A stretch of 37,234 nt of DNA, from contig CAJVXP010000021.1 in assembly GCA_913009685.1 (NCBI GenBank), positions 1-37,234 of the forward strand, given 5' to 3'. How positions within the stretch are numbered: the stretch's first letter is position 1; each line of letters begins with the position of its first letter. This stretch comes from an uncultured Bacteroidota bacterium (lineage in GTDB: Bacteria > Bacteroidota > Bacteroidia > Bacteroidales > F082). The position numbers and the translations under genes are program-made. Under the pieces are notes generated by a model. It was not told the DNA's origin. It saw nothing but the letters and a program-made list of their open reading frames with translations, and did no database searches. Below, one piece after another: positions 1 to 7,653 of this stretch.

Positions 1-380
1 GCGAGGCTTTTTAACGTAGTTAGCGTGCAAAAGAACAAGTCGGAACGGTCAGGTTATTTCGTAACAATACCTTAATGTCAAAATATTCAAATTTTAGCAT
101 GAATAATGGTACATATAATTGTAGGGGGCTTCTAATAATCCAAAGTGTAAAGATTGTTGTTTATAGCCCCCTTAATACGGTTTTTGTTATTGCTTTTTGA
201 ATCATTGATTATTATTTGATATTTGGAGATTGTTATTTGTTATTTAATCAAAACGCTATCCACACAAATCGACATAGAACCAGATTTATTTGGTGAAAAT
301 CAACGTCAGCAGTAATCAAGCAAGCAATTATTTTGAAATATATTTGGTATTAATTCTTGAGATGGTATCTGGTTTGTTTA
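1..380. other. AT-rich noncoding region upstream of the cysE leader
   Basis: No convincing gene is visible. The stretch contains an inverted repeat with seven-base arms (GGGGGCT at 124-130 and AGCCCCC at 165-171) separated by a 34-base loop and without a following T run, so a terminator is not established. A first TAnnTTTG match (TATATTTG, 339-346) lies 40-50 bases upstream of the leader peptide and is an alternative promoter for it. Short TTATTTG-like repeats occur around 205-245. Nothing else is supported. Confidence 0.5.
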
Positions 381-388
381 TATATTTG
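357..388 (+). promoter_or_regulatory. Candidate Bacteroidota promoter for the leader-cysE unit
   Basis: TATATTTG at 381-388 matches the Bacteroidota -7 consensus TAnnTTTG exactly, and a TTG at 357-359 lies 21 bases upstream, where the -33 element is expected. Transcription would begin around 392-394, essentially at the GTG of the leader peptide. This implies leaderless initiation unless the upstream match at 339-346 is the one used. Confidence 0.5.
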
Positions 389-392
389 CAGC

Positions 393-461
393 GTGAAAAA
401 AATTATACAAAATAATATATGCTGCTGTTGTTGTAAATTCGACAACGGAAGGGCGTATTGA
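393..461 (+). CDS. Poly-cysteine leader peptide of cysE (22 aa)
   Basis: The frame from GTG 393 to TGA 459-461 encodes a 22-residue peptide with a basic-hydrophobic start (MKKIIQNNI), five consecutive cysteines (TGC TGC TGT TGT TGT, 420-434) and the tail KFDNGRAY. Both synonymous Cys codons are used, so the run is not a simple trinucleotide repeat. The peptide ends 85 bases before serine O-acetyltransferase, the committing enzyme of cysteine synthesis, and its last codons overlap the antiterminator segment. This is the arrangement of a classical attenuation leader: stalling on Cys codons would signal cysteine shortage. The GTG start is uncertain, because no ATG is in frame and the nearest promoter match would place the 5' end at or next to it. 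A second reading frame (ATG 419) gives only M-L-L-L-L and stops. The assignment is inference from sequence; I know of no matching described case in this phylum. Confidence 0.72.
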   Translation: MKKIIQNNICCCCCKFDNGRAY

Positions 462-506
462 TTTTTGTAGTTAATATTTATAAATAATTGTTTAATAGCT
501 CTTTCG
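446..506 (+). promoter_or_regulatory. Antiterminator pairing of the cysE attenuator
   Basis: Leader bases 446-459 (CGGAAGGGCGTATT) can pair with the terminator 5' arm 494-506: 446-454 with 498-506 (nine pairs, two G-U), a bulged G455, then 456-459 with 494-497 (four pairs). The segment is a near copy of the terminator 3' arm at 516-528 (one extra G), so the two structures are mutually exclusive. It lies 12 bases beyond the last Cys codon and runs up to the leader stop codon. A ribosome stalled on Cys leaves it free, whereas a ribosome at the stop codon covers it. Confidence 0.7.
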
Positions 507-532
507 ATTAATATTCGGAAGGGCTATTTTTT
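494..532 (+). terminator. Intrinsic terminator before cysE (attenuator)
   Basis: A continuous 14-bp stem (494-507 with 515-528, including two G-U pairs) closes a seven-base loop and is followed by six T residues (527-532). It sits 14 bases upstream of the cysE ATG, between the leader peptide and the gene it would control, rather than after a gene. Confidence 0.85.
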
Positions 533-546
533 ATACCACTCATATT

Positions 547-1377
547 ATGACAAGAAATGAATTTATCCGGAACCGGGGACAGTTTTTACAAAGTGTAAAA
601 GGAAAAGTCCCATCAAAAAAAGAAATAAATAATTTTTTGAATGAGTTGATAGAATACCTGTTTCCTGTTTTGTCGGAGAGCCGTACCACAGAGGAAGAAA
701 TAGATATTGATGAGCTCATGGTTTTATTACACGCCATACTTAAATCTTACGATTCGAAATCGGGGGATATTGATCGTACTGTCAGCAGATTTAGAGACTC
801 GCTACCCGATTTGTATGATTTGCTTATTGCAGATGCAATTGCGATTTATGAAGGGGATCCTGCTGCTACATCCGTCGAAGAGGTGGTTTTAAGTTATCCG
901 GGGTTTTATGCCATACTGGTTTACCGCATAGCCCATGAGCTGGATAACCTGTCGGTAGCCGTAATCCCGCGTATGTTAACAGAATTTTCTCATGGAAAGA
1001 CAGGGATAGATATTCATCCCAAAGCACAAATCGGAAAATCATTCTGCATCGATCATGGAACCGGTATCGTCGTTGGGGAAACCACCGTCATCGGTGATTC
1101 GGTAAAAATATATCAGGGTGTTACGCTGGGTGCTACCAGTGTCGCCAAAGAACATTCCGGCAAGAAACGTCATCCTACTATTGAGGATCATGTAATTATT
1201 TATTCGGGAGCCACTGTTTTGGGAGGACAGACAATTGTTGGGTATCACTCAATTATTGGTGGAAATGTATGGCTGACACATTCCGTTGATCCCTACTCCG
1301 TTGTTTTGGATCAAAGCAGGGTGCATCTTAGAAATAATGATCCCAACAGAGATGAAATAATTGATTATGTAATTTAA
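547..1377 (+). CDS. cysE: Serine O-acetyltransferase
   Basis: The enzyme transfers acetyl from acetyl-CoA to L-serine to give O-acetylserine, the carbon skeleton for cysteine synthesis in the cytoplasm. The 276-residue protein has an N-terminal helical part (about 1-130) and a C-terminal left-handed beta-helix of hexapeptide repeats. The catalytic-site segments are visible: an IDIHPKAQIG start of the helix, the histidine of IDHGTGIVVGE, and YQGVTLGA followed by KKRHPTIED. Length and layout fit the EpsC/SATase family. The ATG at 547 directly follows the attenuator hairpin and no better start is seen. No O-acetylserine sulfhydrylase gene is adjacent, so it appears to be a single-gene unit controlled by the upstream Cys leader. 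Weak hairpins at 1385-1401 and 1409-1448 lie downstream. Confidence 0.93.
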   Translation: MTRNEFIRNRGQFLQSVKGKVPSKKEINNFLNELIEYLFPVLSESRTTEEEIDIDELMVLLHAILKSYDSKSGDIDRTVSRFRDSLPDLYDLLIADAIAIYEGDPAATSVEEVVLSYPGFYAILVYRIAHELDNLSVAVIPRMLTEFSHGKTGIDIHPKAQIGKSFCIDHGTGIVVGETTVIGDSVKIYQGVTLGATSVAKEHSGKKRHPTIEDHVIIYSGATVLGGQTIVGYHSIIGGNVWLTHSVDPYSVVLDQSRVHLRNNDPNRDEIIDYVI

Positions 1378-1505
1378 TATTCACAGAGGAAAAGTCCCTC
1401 TTAAGTTTAATCCGGAGAAAAATAAGATGATAAATCAAAAATCGGATTATTTGTTTTTTTGTGATTTATTATATAAAATCAAACCCGGGAAACAGTGAAC
1501 ATCCC

Positions 1506-1513
1506 TATATTTG
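1506..1513 (+). promoter_or_regulatory. Candidate -7 promoter element of the nucleotidase gene
   Basis: TATATTTG is an exact TAnnTTTG match ending 19 bases upstream of the ATG at 1533. No clear -33 TTTG is found at the usual distance. Confidence 0.5.
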
Positions 1514-1532
1514 CAGAGTATAATTCATTGTG

Positions 1533-3308
1533 ATGAAAAAGATATTTCTGCTTATCAGCTTGTTCCTTTCCGTTACGCTCTTTGCACAGAACGGGGAGCC
1601 CGTAAAAGCCATTCATTTGAAAATTCTGGAAACCGGCGACGTACACGGATGTGTTTTTCCACAGGATTTGGTTAAACAACGCATACGAAAAGGTTCGCTG
1701 GCGCAGGTGGAAACGTTCGTAAAAAACATGCGGGCACAAAAAAACCAGACGGTCATTCTGTTGGATGACGGAGATATTTTACAGGGGACACCCTTTGTTT
1801 ATTATTACAATTATGTGAATACCAGCGGAGTGCATCAGCTGGCACGCGTTATGAACTACATGCATTATGCCGCGGGCACCGTGGGGAACCACGACATTGA
1901 GCCGGGACATCCGGTGTATGACAAATTCAGAAAAGAGATTGATTTTCCATGGCTGGCAGCCAATGCGGTGGTTGATTCCACGGGAAAACCATATTTTAAA
2001 CCTTATGTGATTTTGCATCGCAACGGACTGAAGATTGCCGTCTTTGGTATGATTACGCCGGGAATCCCCAACTGGCTGGCTCCTTCCATTTGGTCAGGCA
2101 TGCATTTTGAAGGCATGGTGAAAACAGCACGCTACTGGGTGAAATATATTCGTAGCCACGAACATCCCGATTTGCTTATCGGCCTGTTTCACTCGGGGAC
2201 CAACAGTCATTATGGCGCACACGACGACGGTCAGCCACCGGAAAACGCTTCGAGGTTGGTAGCAAGAGAAGTCCCCGGCTTTGATGTGGTTTTTGCGGGC
2301 CACGACCACAAGCCGAGTAATGAAACCGTAACCAACACTGTCGGCAAAGAGGTGCTCCTGATAGACGCTGGCGCCCACGCAGAACTTGTTTCCGAAGCAG
2401 ACATCAACCTCACTTACAACCCTGAAACCGGTCGCTACGAGAAAGCCATTACCGGACACCTGCGCAGCATGACCGGTTATGCACCAGACAGTGCATTTAT
2501 GCAGAAATTTTTGCCGGATTTCATTCAGGTTCAGAAATTTGTCAATAAGCCTATTGGTAAATTTACCAAAACCGTTGATGCCGGAAATGCCCTTTTCGGC
2601 CCCTCGGCTTTTGTGGATATTATTCATCAGCTTCAGCTGAAAGAAACGCATGCCGACGTCTCCATCGTTTCGCTGCTCTCCATGAACACACGTATCAACA
2701 AAGGAGTGTTTTACATGCGGGATATGTTTAAGCTTTACCGGTTTGAGAATTACCTCTATACTATCCGGTTGAGCGGCCGTGAAATCAAGAACCTGTTGGA
2801 ATACTCTTACGGACTCTGGTTCAATACTATGCAAAGCAAAAAAGGCCATCTGCTCCTCTTCAAAACGGATGCTAATGGAAATATGATTCCATCGAAATGG
2901 ACAGGAAGACCCTATTTGAAAAATGCTTATTACAATTTCAATTCGGCAGCCGGCATCAGATATGAAGTTGATGTGAGCAAAAAGCCCGGAAACCGGATTC
3001 ATATCCTCTCCATGGCTGATGGAAAGCCGTTTGACATGAGCAAAACTTATACCGTAGCCATCAATTCCTATCAGGGCAACGGTGGTGGTGGCACGCTGAC
3101 CGAAGGTGCCGGTATTCCTAAATCGGAGTTGAGCAAACGACTGATAACCAGCTCAAAAAAAGACATCCGCTATTTGATGATGAAATGGATAGAAAGCCGG
3201 AAAGAGATAACACCCAAAGCCCTGGACGAATGGAAAGTAATTCCTGAAAAATGGGTTAAATCCGCTGCAAAACGCGACAGGAAACTTCTCTTCGGAGAAA
3301 AGGATTAA
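1533..3308 (+). CDS. Secreted 5'-nucleotidase / bifunctional metallophosphatase
   Basis: Probably a periplasmic hydrolase of nucleotides or cyclic nucleotide phosphates that salvages nucleosides and phosphate. The protein (591 aa from the ATG) begins with a cleavable signal peptide (MKKIFLLISLFLSVTLFAQ). The N-terminal calcineurin-like metallophosphatase domain (about 27-310) shows the metal ligands in order: GDVHG, DDGDILQG, GNHD, LFHSG and GHDHK. The C-terminal 5'-nucleotidase substrate-specificity domain (about 340-550) includes the loop NSYQGNGGGG. A GTG one codon upstream could also serve as start, but ATG AAA AAG gives the normal signal-peptide beginning. It stands alone, convergent with the DUF1858 gene. 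The family covers UshA, CpdB and related enzymes, and the substrate cannot be fixed from sequence alone. Confidence 0.88.
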   Translation: MKKIFLLISLFLSVTLFAQNGEPVKAIHLKILETGDVHGCVFPQDLVKQRIRKGSLAQVETFVKNMRAQKNQTVILLDDGDILQGTPFVYYYNYVNTSGVHQLARVMNYMHYAAGTVGNHDIEPGHPVYDKFRKEIDFPWLAANAVVDSTGKPYFKPYVILHRNGLKIAVFGMITPGIPNWLAPSIWSGMHFEGMVKTARYWVKYIRSHEHPDLLIGLFHSGTNSHYGAHDDGQPPENASRLVAREVPGFDVVFAGHDHKPSNETVTNTVGKEVLLIDAGAHAELVSEADINLTYNPETGRYEKAITGHLRSMTGYAPDSAFMQKFLPDFIQVQKFVNKPIGKFTKTVDAGNALFGPSAFVDIIHQLQLKETHADVSIVSLLSMNTRINKGVFYMRDMFKLYRFENYLYTIRLSGREIKNLLEYSYGLWFNTMQSKKGHLLLFKTDANGNMIPSKWTGRPYLKNAYYNFNSAAGIRYEVDVSKKPGNRIHILSMADGKPFDMSKTYTVAINSYQGNGGGGTLTEGAGIPKSELSKRLITSSKKDIRYLMMKWIESRKEITPKALDEWKVIPEKWVKSAAKRDRKLLFGEKD

Positions 3309-3372
3309 AGATTTTAGGCAATGTATTCAGAATGGCCCGGGCGGACGCCTGAACTATTATCAGGAAAATTAG

Positions 3373-3639
3373 CTATTCCATCTTTTTCACATCGATTTTC
3401 TTATCGGGCGCGGGCTTGTCGGCAGCTTTTTTTGCCAGTTGACGCATCTCCTGCACAAAGCCTTCAATGTTGGCATCCGAAAAATTTTTTTCCTGTGCCG
3501 CTTCTTCCAGCGTGCCCCAAACGGGCTCGCCGCACATAATACAACGAATGCCTTTTTCCATTAAATACCGGACGGAAAAAGGATAGTTATTGACCAGCTC
3601 CTCAATGAGAATATCTTTTGTTATTTCAGGTTTTGCCAT
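3373..3639 (-). CDS. DUF1858 domain protein (redox-disulfide type)
   Basis: A small 88-residue cytoplasmic protein. The DUF1858 core covers about residues 5-65 (ITKDILIEELVNNYPFSVRYLM), followed by the pair C-I-M-C in GIRCIMCGEPVWGTLEEAA. That CxxC is the feature for which the family is called hybrid-cluster-protein-associated redox disulfide domain. The C-terminus is a charged Lys/Pro/Asp tail. I chose the ATG at 3639 because the conserved domain starts there and the upstream extension would run into the preceding gene. It lies 43 bases downstream of the aconitase-family gene in the same orientation and also has its own promoter match. Function is unknown; a redox or metal-handling role for the CxxC is inference. 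Confidence 0.8.
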   Translation of the reverse strand: MAKPEITKDILIEELVNNYPFSVRYLMEKGIRCIMCGEPVWGTLEEAAQEKNFSDANIEGFVQEMRQLAKKAADKPAPDKKIDVKKME

Positions 3640-3654
3640 GGCTAAGACTTTTTG

Positions 3655-3662
3655 CAAAAATA
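3655..3662 (-). promoter_or_regulatory. Candidate -7 promoter element of the DUF1858 gene
   Basis: On the minus strand this reads TATTTTTG, an exact TAnnTTTG match ending 15 bases before the ATG at 3639, in the short gap after the aconitase-family stop codon. Confidence 0.4.
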
Positions 3663-3682
3663 AACAATGAGAAAATAGCTGC

Positions 3683-5488
3683 TTAAAAAAGCCCGTCGTT
3701 TTTGTAAATCTCCATTTGCACTTCCGAGAACGGTGTGATTTGCGTGGATTTACCATTTCTTTCATTAATCAGTTTCCCCGTTTCAAAATTCAGGGAAATG
3801 TTGTCTCCATCGTGCAAATCAATATCGGTGAGGGAATCGTATGTGAGAATCGGCATGGAGGCGTTAATGGCATTTCGCTCATAAATGGCGCCAAACGACC
3901 GGGCAAGAATAGCCTGAACGCCGAGTGTTTTGAATCCATCCACCGCCTGCTGCCGCGAACTCCCGGCACCAAAGTTTTTGCCGGTTATCACAATATCTCC
4001 GGGTTTTACTTTTTTGGCAAAATCTTCGTAGCCTTTGAGATTATCGAAGATATATTGTCCCATTTTTTCCGGATCGGTAATCTGGAGATAACGGTTGTGG
4101 AAAATCATATCCGTGTCAATATCATCTTTTTCGATGAGCCATACCCTGCCCTTCACCTCTACCTGTTTTTCTTCCGATGGATGCGTGTGCATAACGGCAG
4201 GCTTAAAACTCAGGGCTTCATTTTCATAATCAAAATGAGCAGGATGATCGGGAATATCGTCCTCGGTAGTAATATATCCCGCAACAGCGGAAGCCGCAGC
4301 GGAAGCCGGTGAAGCAAGATACACCAGCCCTTTCCCCTGTTTTCCGGGAAAATTTCTGTTTCCCGTACTTATGGTAACCTCTCCGGGACCATTTTGGCCG
4401 ACCTGTCCGGCGGCACAACCGGCACAACCGGCGTTAGACACCAATGCTCCGGCGTCTTTAAAAATGGTTAACAGTCCTTCATCAAGGCACTGCCGCCAAA
4501 TTTTATCAGTAGCCGGGACAATCTTAAGCACCACGCCGGGAGCCACTTTGCGTCCTTTCAAAACATTTGCCACGGCACGCATATCTTCCATTCGTCCGTT
4601 GGTACAACTACCCACAAAAGCCGAGTCTATTTTTACCCGTTTTTCGGTGTCGATGTCCACGGTGTCGTGCGGTTTCCCCGGACGACTGACCATCGGAACG
4701 AATGTACTTACATCAAGCGTAAATTCATCGGCATAAACGGCATCCGCATCGGCCACAACAGCTTCTAACTTCCGGCCTGTTTGCTTTTCGCAGAAATCCA
4801 TAATGGCTTTGTTGGGCGGGAAAAGCAGGATAATAACTCCCATTTCGGTGCCCATAGAAGCGATGGTAATCCTCTGATCCAAAGTTAGTTTATCCACCAC
4901 TTCGCCATAAAACTCCACGGAAGCTCCCAGCAGAGAGTTGGCACCAAATTTATGTAACAGATTCAAGATAACATCTTTAGCTGTTACCCTTTCCGGAAGT
5001 TGTCCGATAAGATTTATTTTTACCGACGGAGGCACTTTAAACCAGACTTTTCCGCGATAAAAGGCCACAGCAACATCCTTATCGCCCATTCCCTGCCCGA
5101 AAGCGCCGATGGCGCCGAGAATGTTGGCATGTGAATCGGTAGTAACTGCAGTTGATCCTGGCCATGCCAACCCCTCGCGAATAAGGGTGTGCGTTCCGAT
5201 ACCATTATTAATATCAAAAACTTTAATACCGTGTTTACGGGCAAACACACGCACAACCTGCTGGTTGGCAGCATATTTCTGGTCGCTGCCCGTAGGATTG
5301 GTGTCAAAGGTGAAAAAGGTCATGGAAGGATCGGCAATACCAAGGCCGTAGGTTTCAATATTTTTTACCACATTGGGACCACCAAAATCCCGGGCAACAC
5401 GAGCATCAATTTCAATATCCACAATATCGCCGGGTTTGACTGCTTTTTCAACCGAATGAGCGGCAATTATTTTTTCGATTATTGTCAT
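3683..5488 (-). CDS. Fused aconitase / 3-isopropylmalate dehydratase-family hydratase
   Basis: A stereospecific hydratase-isomerase with a [4Fe-4S] cluster, acting on a citrate-like hydroxy-acid. The 601-residue chain joins both parts that are separate LeuC and LeuD proteins in many bacteria. The catalytic large domain (about 1-425) has cluster ligands Cys295 in SCTNGR and Cys355/Cys358 in AGCAGC; the swivel small domain (about 450-590) has the GKNFGAGSSR substrate loop. Length matches the single-chain members found in Bacteroidota, and it is shorter than true aconitase (about 750-890 aa). No leucine genes are adjacent, so substrate (isopropylmalate, citramalate, homocitrate, citrate or dimethylmalate) is open. 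The ATG at 5488 lies 22 bases downstream of a promoter match. DUF1858 follows it. Confidence 0.88.
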   Translation of the reverse strand: MTIIEKIIAAHSVEKAVKPGDIVDIEIDARVARDFGGPNVVKNIETYGLGIADPSMTFFTFDTNPTGSDQKYAANQQVVRVFARKHGIKVFDINNGIGTHTLIREGLAWPGSTAVTTDSHANILGAIGAFGQGMGDKDVAVAFYRGKVWFKVPPSVKINLIGQLPERVTAKDVILNLLHKFGANSLLGASVEFYGEVVDKLTLDQRITIASMGTEMGVIILLFPPNKAIMDFCEKQTGRKLEAVVADADAVYADEFTLDVSTFVPMVSRPGKPHDTVDIDTEKRVKIDSAFVGSCTNGRMEDMRAVANVLKGRKVAPGVVLKIVPATDKIWRQCLDEGLLTIFKDAGALVSNAGCAGCAAGQVGQNGPGEVTISTGNRNFPGKQGKGLVYLASPASAAASAVAGYITTEDDIPDHPAHFDYENEALSFKPAVMHTHPSEEKQVEVKGRVWLIEKDDIDTDMIFHNRYLQITDPEKMGQYIFDNLKGYEDFAKKVKPGDIVITGKNFGAGSSRQQAVDGFKTLGVQAILARSFGAIYERNAINASMPILTYDSLTDIDLHDGDNISLNFETGKLINERNGKSTQITPFSEVQMEIYKNDGLF

Positions 5489-5509
5489 AACATTTCTTGT
5501 TTAAGACAC

Positions 5510-5517
5510 CAAAATTA
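5510..5517 (-). promoter_or_regulatory. Candidate -7 promoter element of the hydratase gene
   Basis: The minus strand reads TAATTTTG, an exact TAnnTTTG match 22 bases upstream of the ATG at 5488. A TTG at about 5541-5543 (minus strand), inside the end of the preceding gene, could be the -33 element. Confidence 0.45.
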
Positions 5518-5534
5518 AGAGAAAATCCAAACAG

Positions 5535-6716
5535 TTATGTCAATTTCCGGGCTCTTTTAAATTCCTTCGTCCTGTCGAACAGATAGCGATAGGTAACATA
5601 GGTTTTGTAAATGCGTGCTTCCACATTCCGTTCCACCATTTTCATCATGGACGGGTTAAAATCACCAATCCAATTCATTTCAAGATGCACATAAGGAAAC
5701 CCCGACTTTTTAGTTTCCACTTCAAACCTCTGAATAATAGCCGCTTCCACTCCTTTCCCCTGATATCCGGGCGTTATGCCGAAAATCAGTCCCAGCAGGC
5801 GGTCAGCACTGTGAAACACCCTGAGTCCGAGATAAAGACGAATTTTGTTAAACCAGTTCAGTTTTCCGTTAAAATTACGGATAATCCGGTTCATGTCGGG
5901 AATCATGATAAAGAAAGCGATGGGGTCATTTTTATAGTAGCCAAAAATAATGGCACGCTCATCGATAATAGGTTTCAGCGCATGGAGCAGCGCTTTAGCC
6001 TGTAGCAGTCTCATGGAACTCACACCGGGGAACTTTGCCCATGCTTTGTTATAAATCGTCAGAAAATCTTCAGCATATTGCTCAAACCGTTTCCAACGGA
6101 AAGTATCGAAGCGGTAATCAGGATTTTTCAGTAATCGGGCAGCTTTCTCGTGGTTAATTTCAGAAGCACCGTCTGCAATATTTTTATAATAGACATATTG
6201 GTTAAAATAGTTCTTAAAGCCATAATTTTCAAAAAGTTCGTTATAGTAAGCAAAGTTGTAAGGCATATTGTAAGTATTTTCATAGAAGCCATCTTTGAGA
6301 CATCCCCAAAAGTTATCGCGACTTCCGAAATTTACAGGACCATCCATGGCTTCCATACCTTTACTTTCCAGCCACTTTTTACCGGCATCAAAAAGGCTGT
6401 TGGCTGCTTCCTGATGGTTGATACAATCAAAAAAGCCAACACCTCCGGTGGGCTGCGCATTTTTCATGGCCGCTCTTTTCTCAAAAAAAGCGGCTATACG
6501 TCCGACCGTTTTATGCTGTTCATCTTGCAGCAGCCAGCGGATAGCTTCACCTGTCCTGAACATTTTATTCCTATCGGGATCAAATACTCTTTCCACCTCA
6601 TCATCTAACGGTCTAATCCGGTTTTTCTCTTTTTTATATAATCGGTCAGGAAAATCCAGGAATTTCTTTTTCTGACTTTTATCGGTTACTTCTATTAAAA
6701 AATATTTCTCAGACAT
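5535..6716 (-). CDS. YghO-like acetyltransferase-fold protein
   Basis: A 393-residue cytoplasmic protein resembling the YghO/BcerS-like group of GNAT-fold proteins. The N-terminal part includes FLDFPDRLYKKEKNRIRPLDDEV and the signature-like GPVNFGSRDNFWGCL (about residues 126-140). The C-terminal half carries a GNAT-like acetyl-CoA region around GLIFGITPGYQGKGVEAAI (about 307-325), where the QGKG turn fits the pyrophosphate-binding loop. It ends 46 bases upstream of the hydratase start, in the same direction, but that gene has its own promoter match. The substrate is unknown. The call rests on family recall and the visible fold motif, so a general N-acetyltransferase is the safest name. Confidence 0.68.
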   Translation of the reverse strand: MSEKYFLIEVTDKSQKKKFLDFPDRLYKKEKNRIRPLDDEVERVFDPDRNKMFRTGEAIRWLLQDEQHKTVGRIAAFFEKRAAMKNAQPTGGVGFFDCINHQEAANSLFDAGKKWLESKGMEAMDGPVNFGSRDNFWGCLKDGFYENTYNMPYNFAYYNELFENYGFKNYFNQYVYYKNIADGASEINHEKAARLLKNPDYRFDTFRWKRFEQYAEDFLTIYNKAWAKFPGVSSMRLLQAKALLHALKPIIDERAIIFGYYKNDPIAFFIMIPDMNRIIRNFNGKLNWFNKIRLYLGLRVFHSADRLLGLIFGITPGYQGKGVEAAIIQRFEVETKKSGFPYVHLEMNWIGDFNPSMMKMVERNVEARIYKTYVTYRYLFDRTKEFKRARKLT

Positions 6717-6757
6717 TTTTTTCCTGTTAATTTAAATCTAAAACGGCAAAAGGCATG

Positions 6758-7612
6758 TTAATCCTGCAAAATCCACAATTTAGGGTATTTCTTCGACAGT
6801 TTTTGTCTCTCTTTTTTAATTTGTTGAAAATTGGAAGATTGATATAGATAAACCCGGGTATGTTTATGTTTTCTCAGGACACCTGCATTTTTATAACCTT
6901 TTGTTTTTAACCGGCTCAAAACTTTATTCGCAGAATTTATTCCGGGATAACTACCGTAAATCAAATAATACGAATGGCCTCCGGCTTTTTTTATCGTCTT
7001 CGTTCGTTTTTTCCTGCACAGCTTAGCTTTCCCGGCCTTGTCAGGTCTTTGCCCAAACCACACTGAAGCATAATGTCCGTTGAGGCCCACACCCATACAT
7101 GCCCATGATTTTTTCTTCCACCTCCCGGTGGTTAGTATCATAGTCATCGCTTCCGGGCTGTCTTCCCACAATCCGAGGACACTATCCACGCTCATGCTAT
7201 CCTGCATATAACCAGCCAGTTCATAACCTCTGTAAGGATATGTGGTTAGTTCCTGTGGTTTTTTCCACATACCATTCTGGTTGACTACATAAGGATTAAA
7301 GCAAACGGCTTTCCACCGACCTTTACCTTTGTCAGACCAGCTGGACAGATTGCAAATACTGGTATCGGGATGGTTTTGTATCAAATCCGTTACATGAACC
7401 CTGGCTACATAAGAAAGAGAAACGGAGAGAGGAATAGCTTTCTTACCATGCGCTATCCTTATTCGGTTGATGCTGTCAGCAAGACGTTTCTCCGAAGGAT
7501 GAATACAGAAATCGGAAGGAATTTTTTTCTGGGCAATAAGGGAACCCGGGAGCAGCATCCAACTTAGCAGAAACAACCAAACCGGCATGAAAAAGCCATC
7601 CCTTTTTACCAT
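6758..7612 (-). CDS. Secreted CAP (SCP/PR-1) domain protein with C-terminal SPOR domain
   Basis: A 284-residue exported protein. The hydrophobic segment after MVKRDGFFMPVWLFLLSWML and the LIAQ site indicate a signal peptide. Residues about 38-195 look like a CAP/SCP domain (helix LADSINRIRIAHG, SYVARVHVTDLIQ, then the GLWEDSPEAMTMIL and VGLNGHYASVWFGQ segments). Residues about 212-284 form a SPOR repeat fold (YYLIYGSYPGINSANKVLSRLKTKGY and a second half with VYLYQSSN), which in other proteins binds denuded septal peptidoglycan. The architecture suggests a periplasmic or outer-membrane protein recruited to the cell wall. The classic CAP metal-binding histidines are not obvious, and the catalytic role is unknown. 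Confidence 0.75.
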   Translation of the reverse strand: MVKRDGFFMPVWLFLLSWMLLPGSLIAQKKIPSDFCIHPSEKRLADSINRIRIAHGKKAIPLSVSLSYVARVHVTDLIQNHPDTSICNLSSWSDKGKGRWKAVCFNPYVVNQNGMWKKPQELTTYPYRGYELAGYMQDSMSVDSVLGLWEDSPEAMTMILTTGRWKKKSWACMGVGLNGHYASVWFGQRPDKAGKAKLCRKKRTKTIKKAGGHSYYLIYGSYPGINSANKVLSRLKTKGYKNAGVLRKHKHTRVYLYQSSNFQQIKKERQKLSKKYPKLWILQD

Positions 7613-7653
7613 AATTTAAATTTTTGATAAATGTACGAATTATCCTTTTGTCT

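Noticed and set aside
124-171. Inverted repeat GGGGGCT/AGCCCCC as a terminator
   Set aside because: The loop is 34 bases and no T run follows on either strand. It is mentioned only within the upstream region.
419-436. Five-codon frame MLLLL overlapping the Cys run as an alternative leader peptide
   Set aside because: A ribosome finishing at 434-436 would not cover the antiterminator segment 446-459, and a leucine signal has no link to cysE. The Cys frame fits both gene function and geometry.
2094-3002. 302-residue open frame on the minus strand
   Set aside because: It lies entirely inside the nucleotidase gene, which has intact domain motifs. The antisense frame shows no recognisable domain and looks like a shadow.
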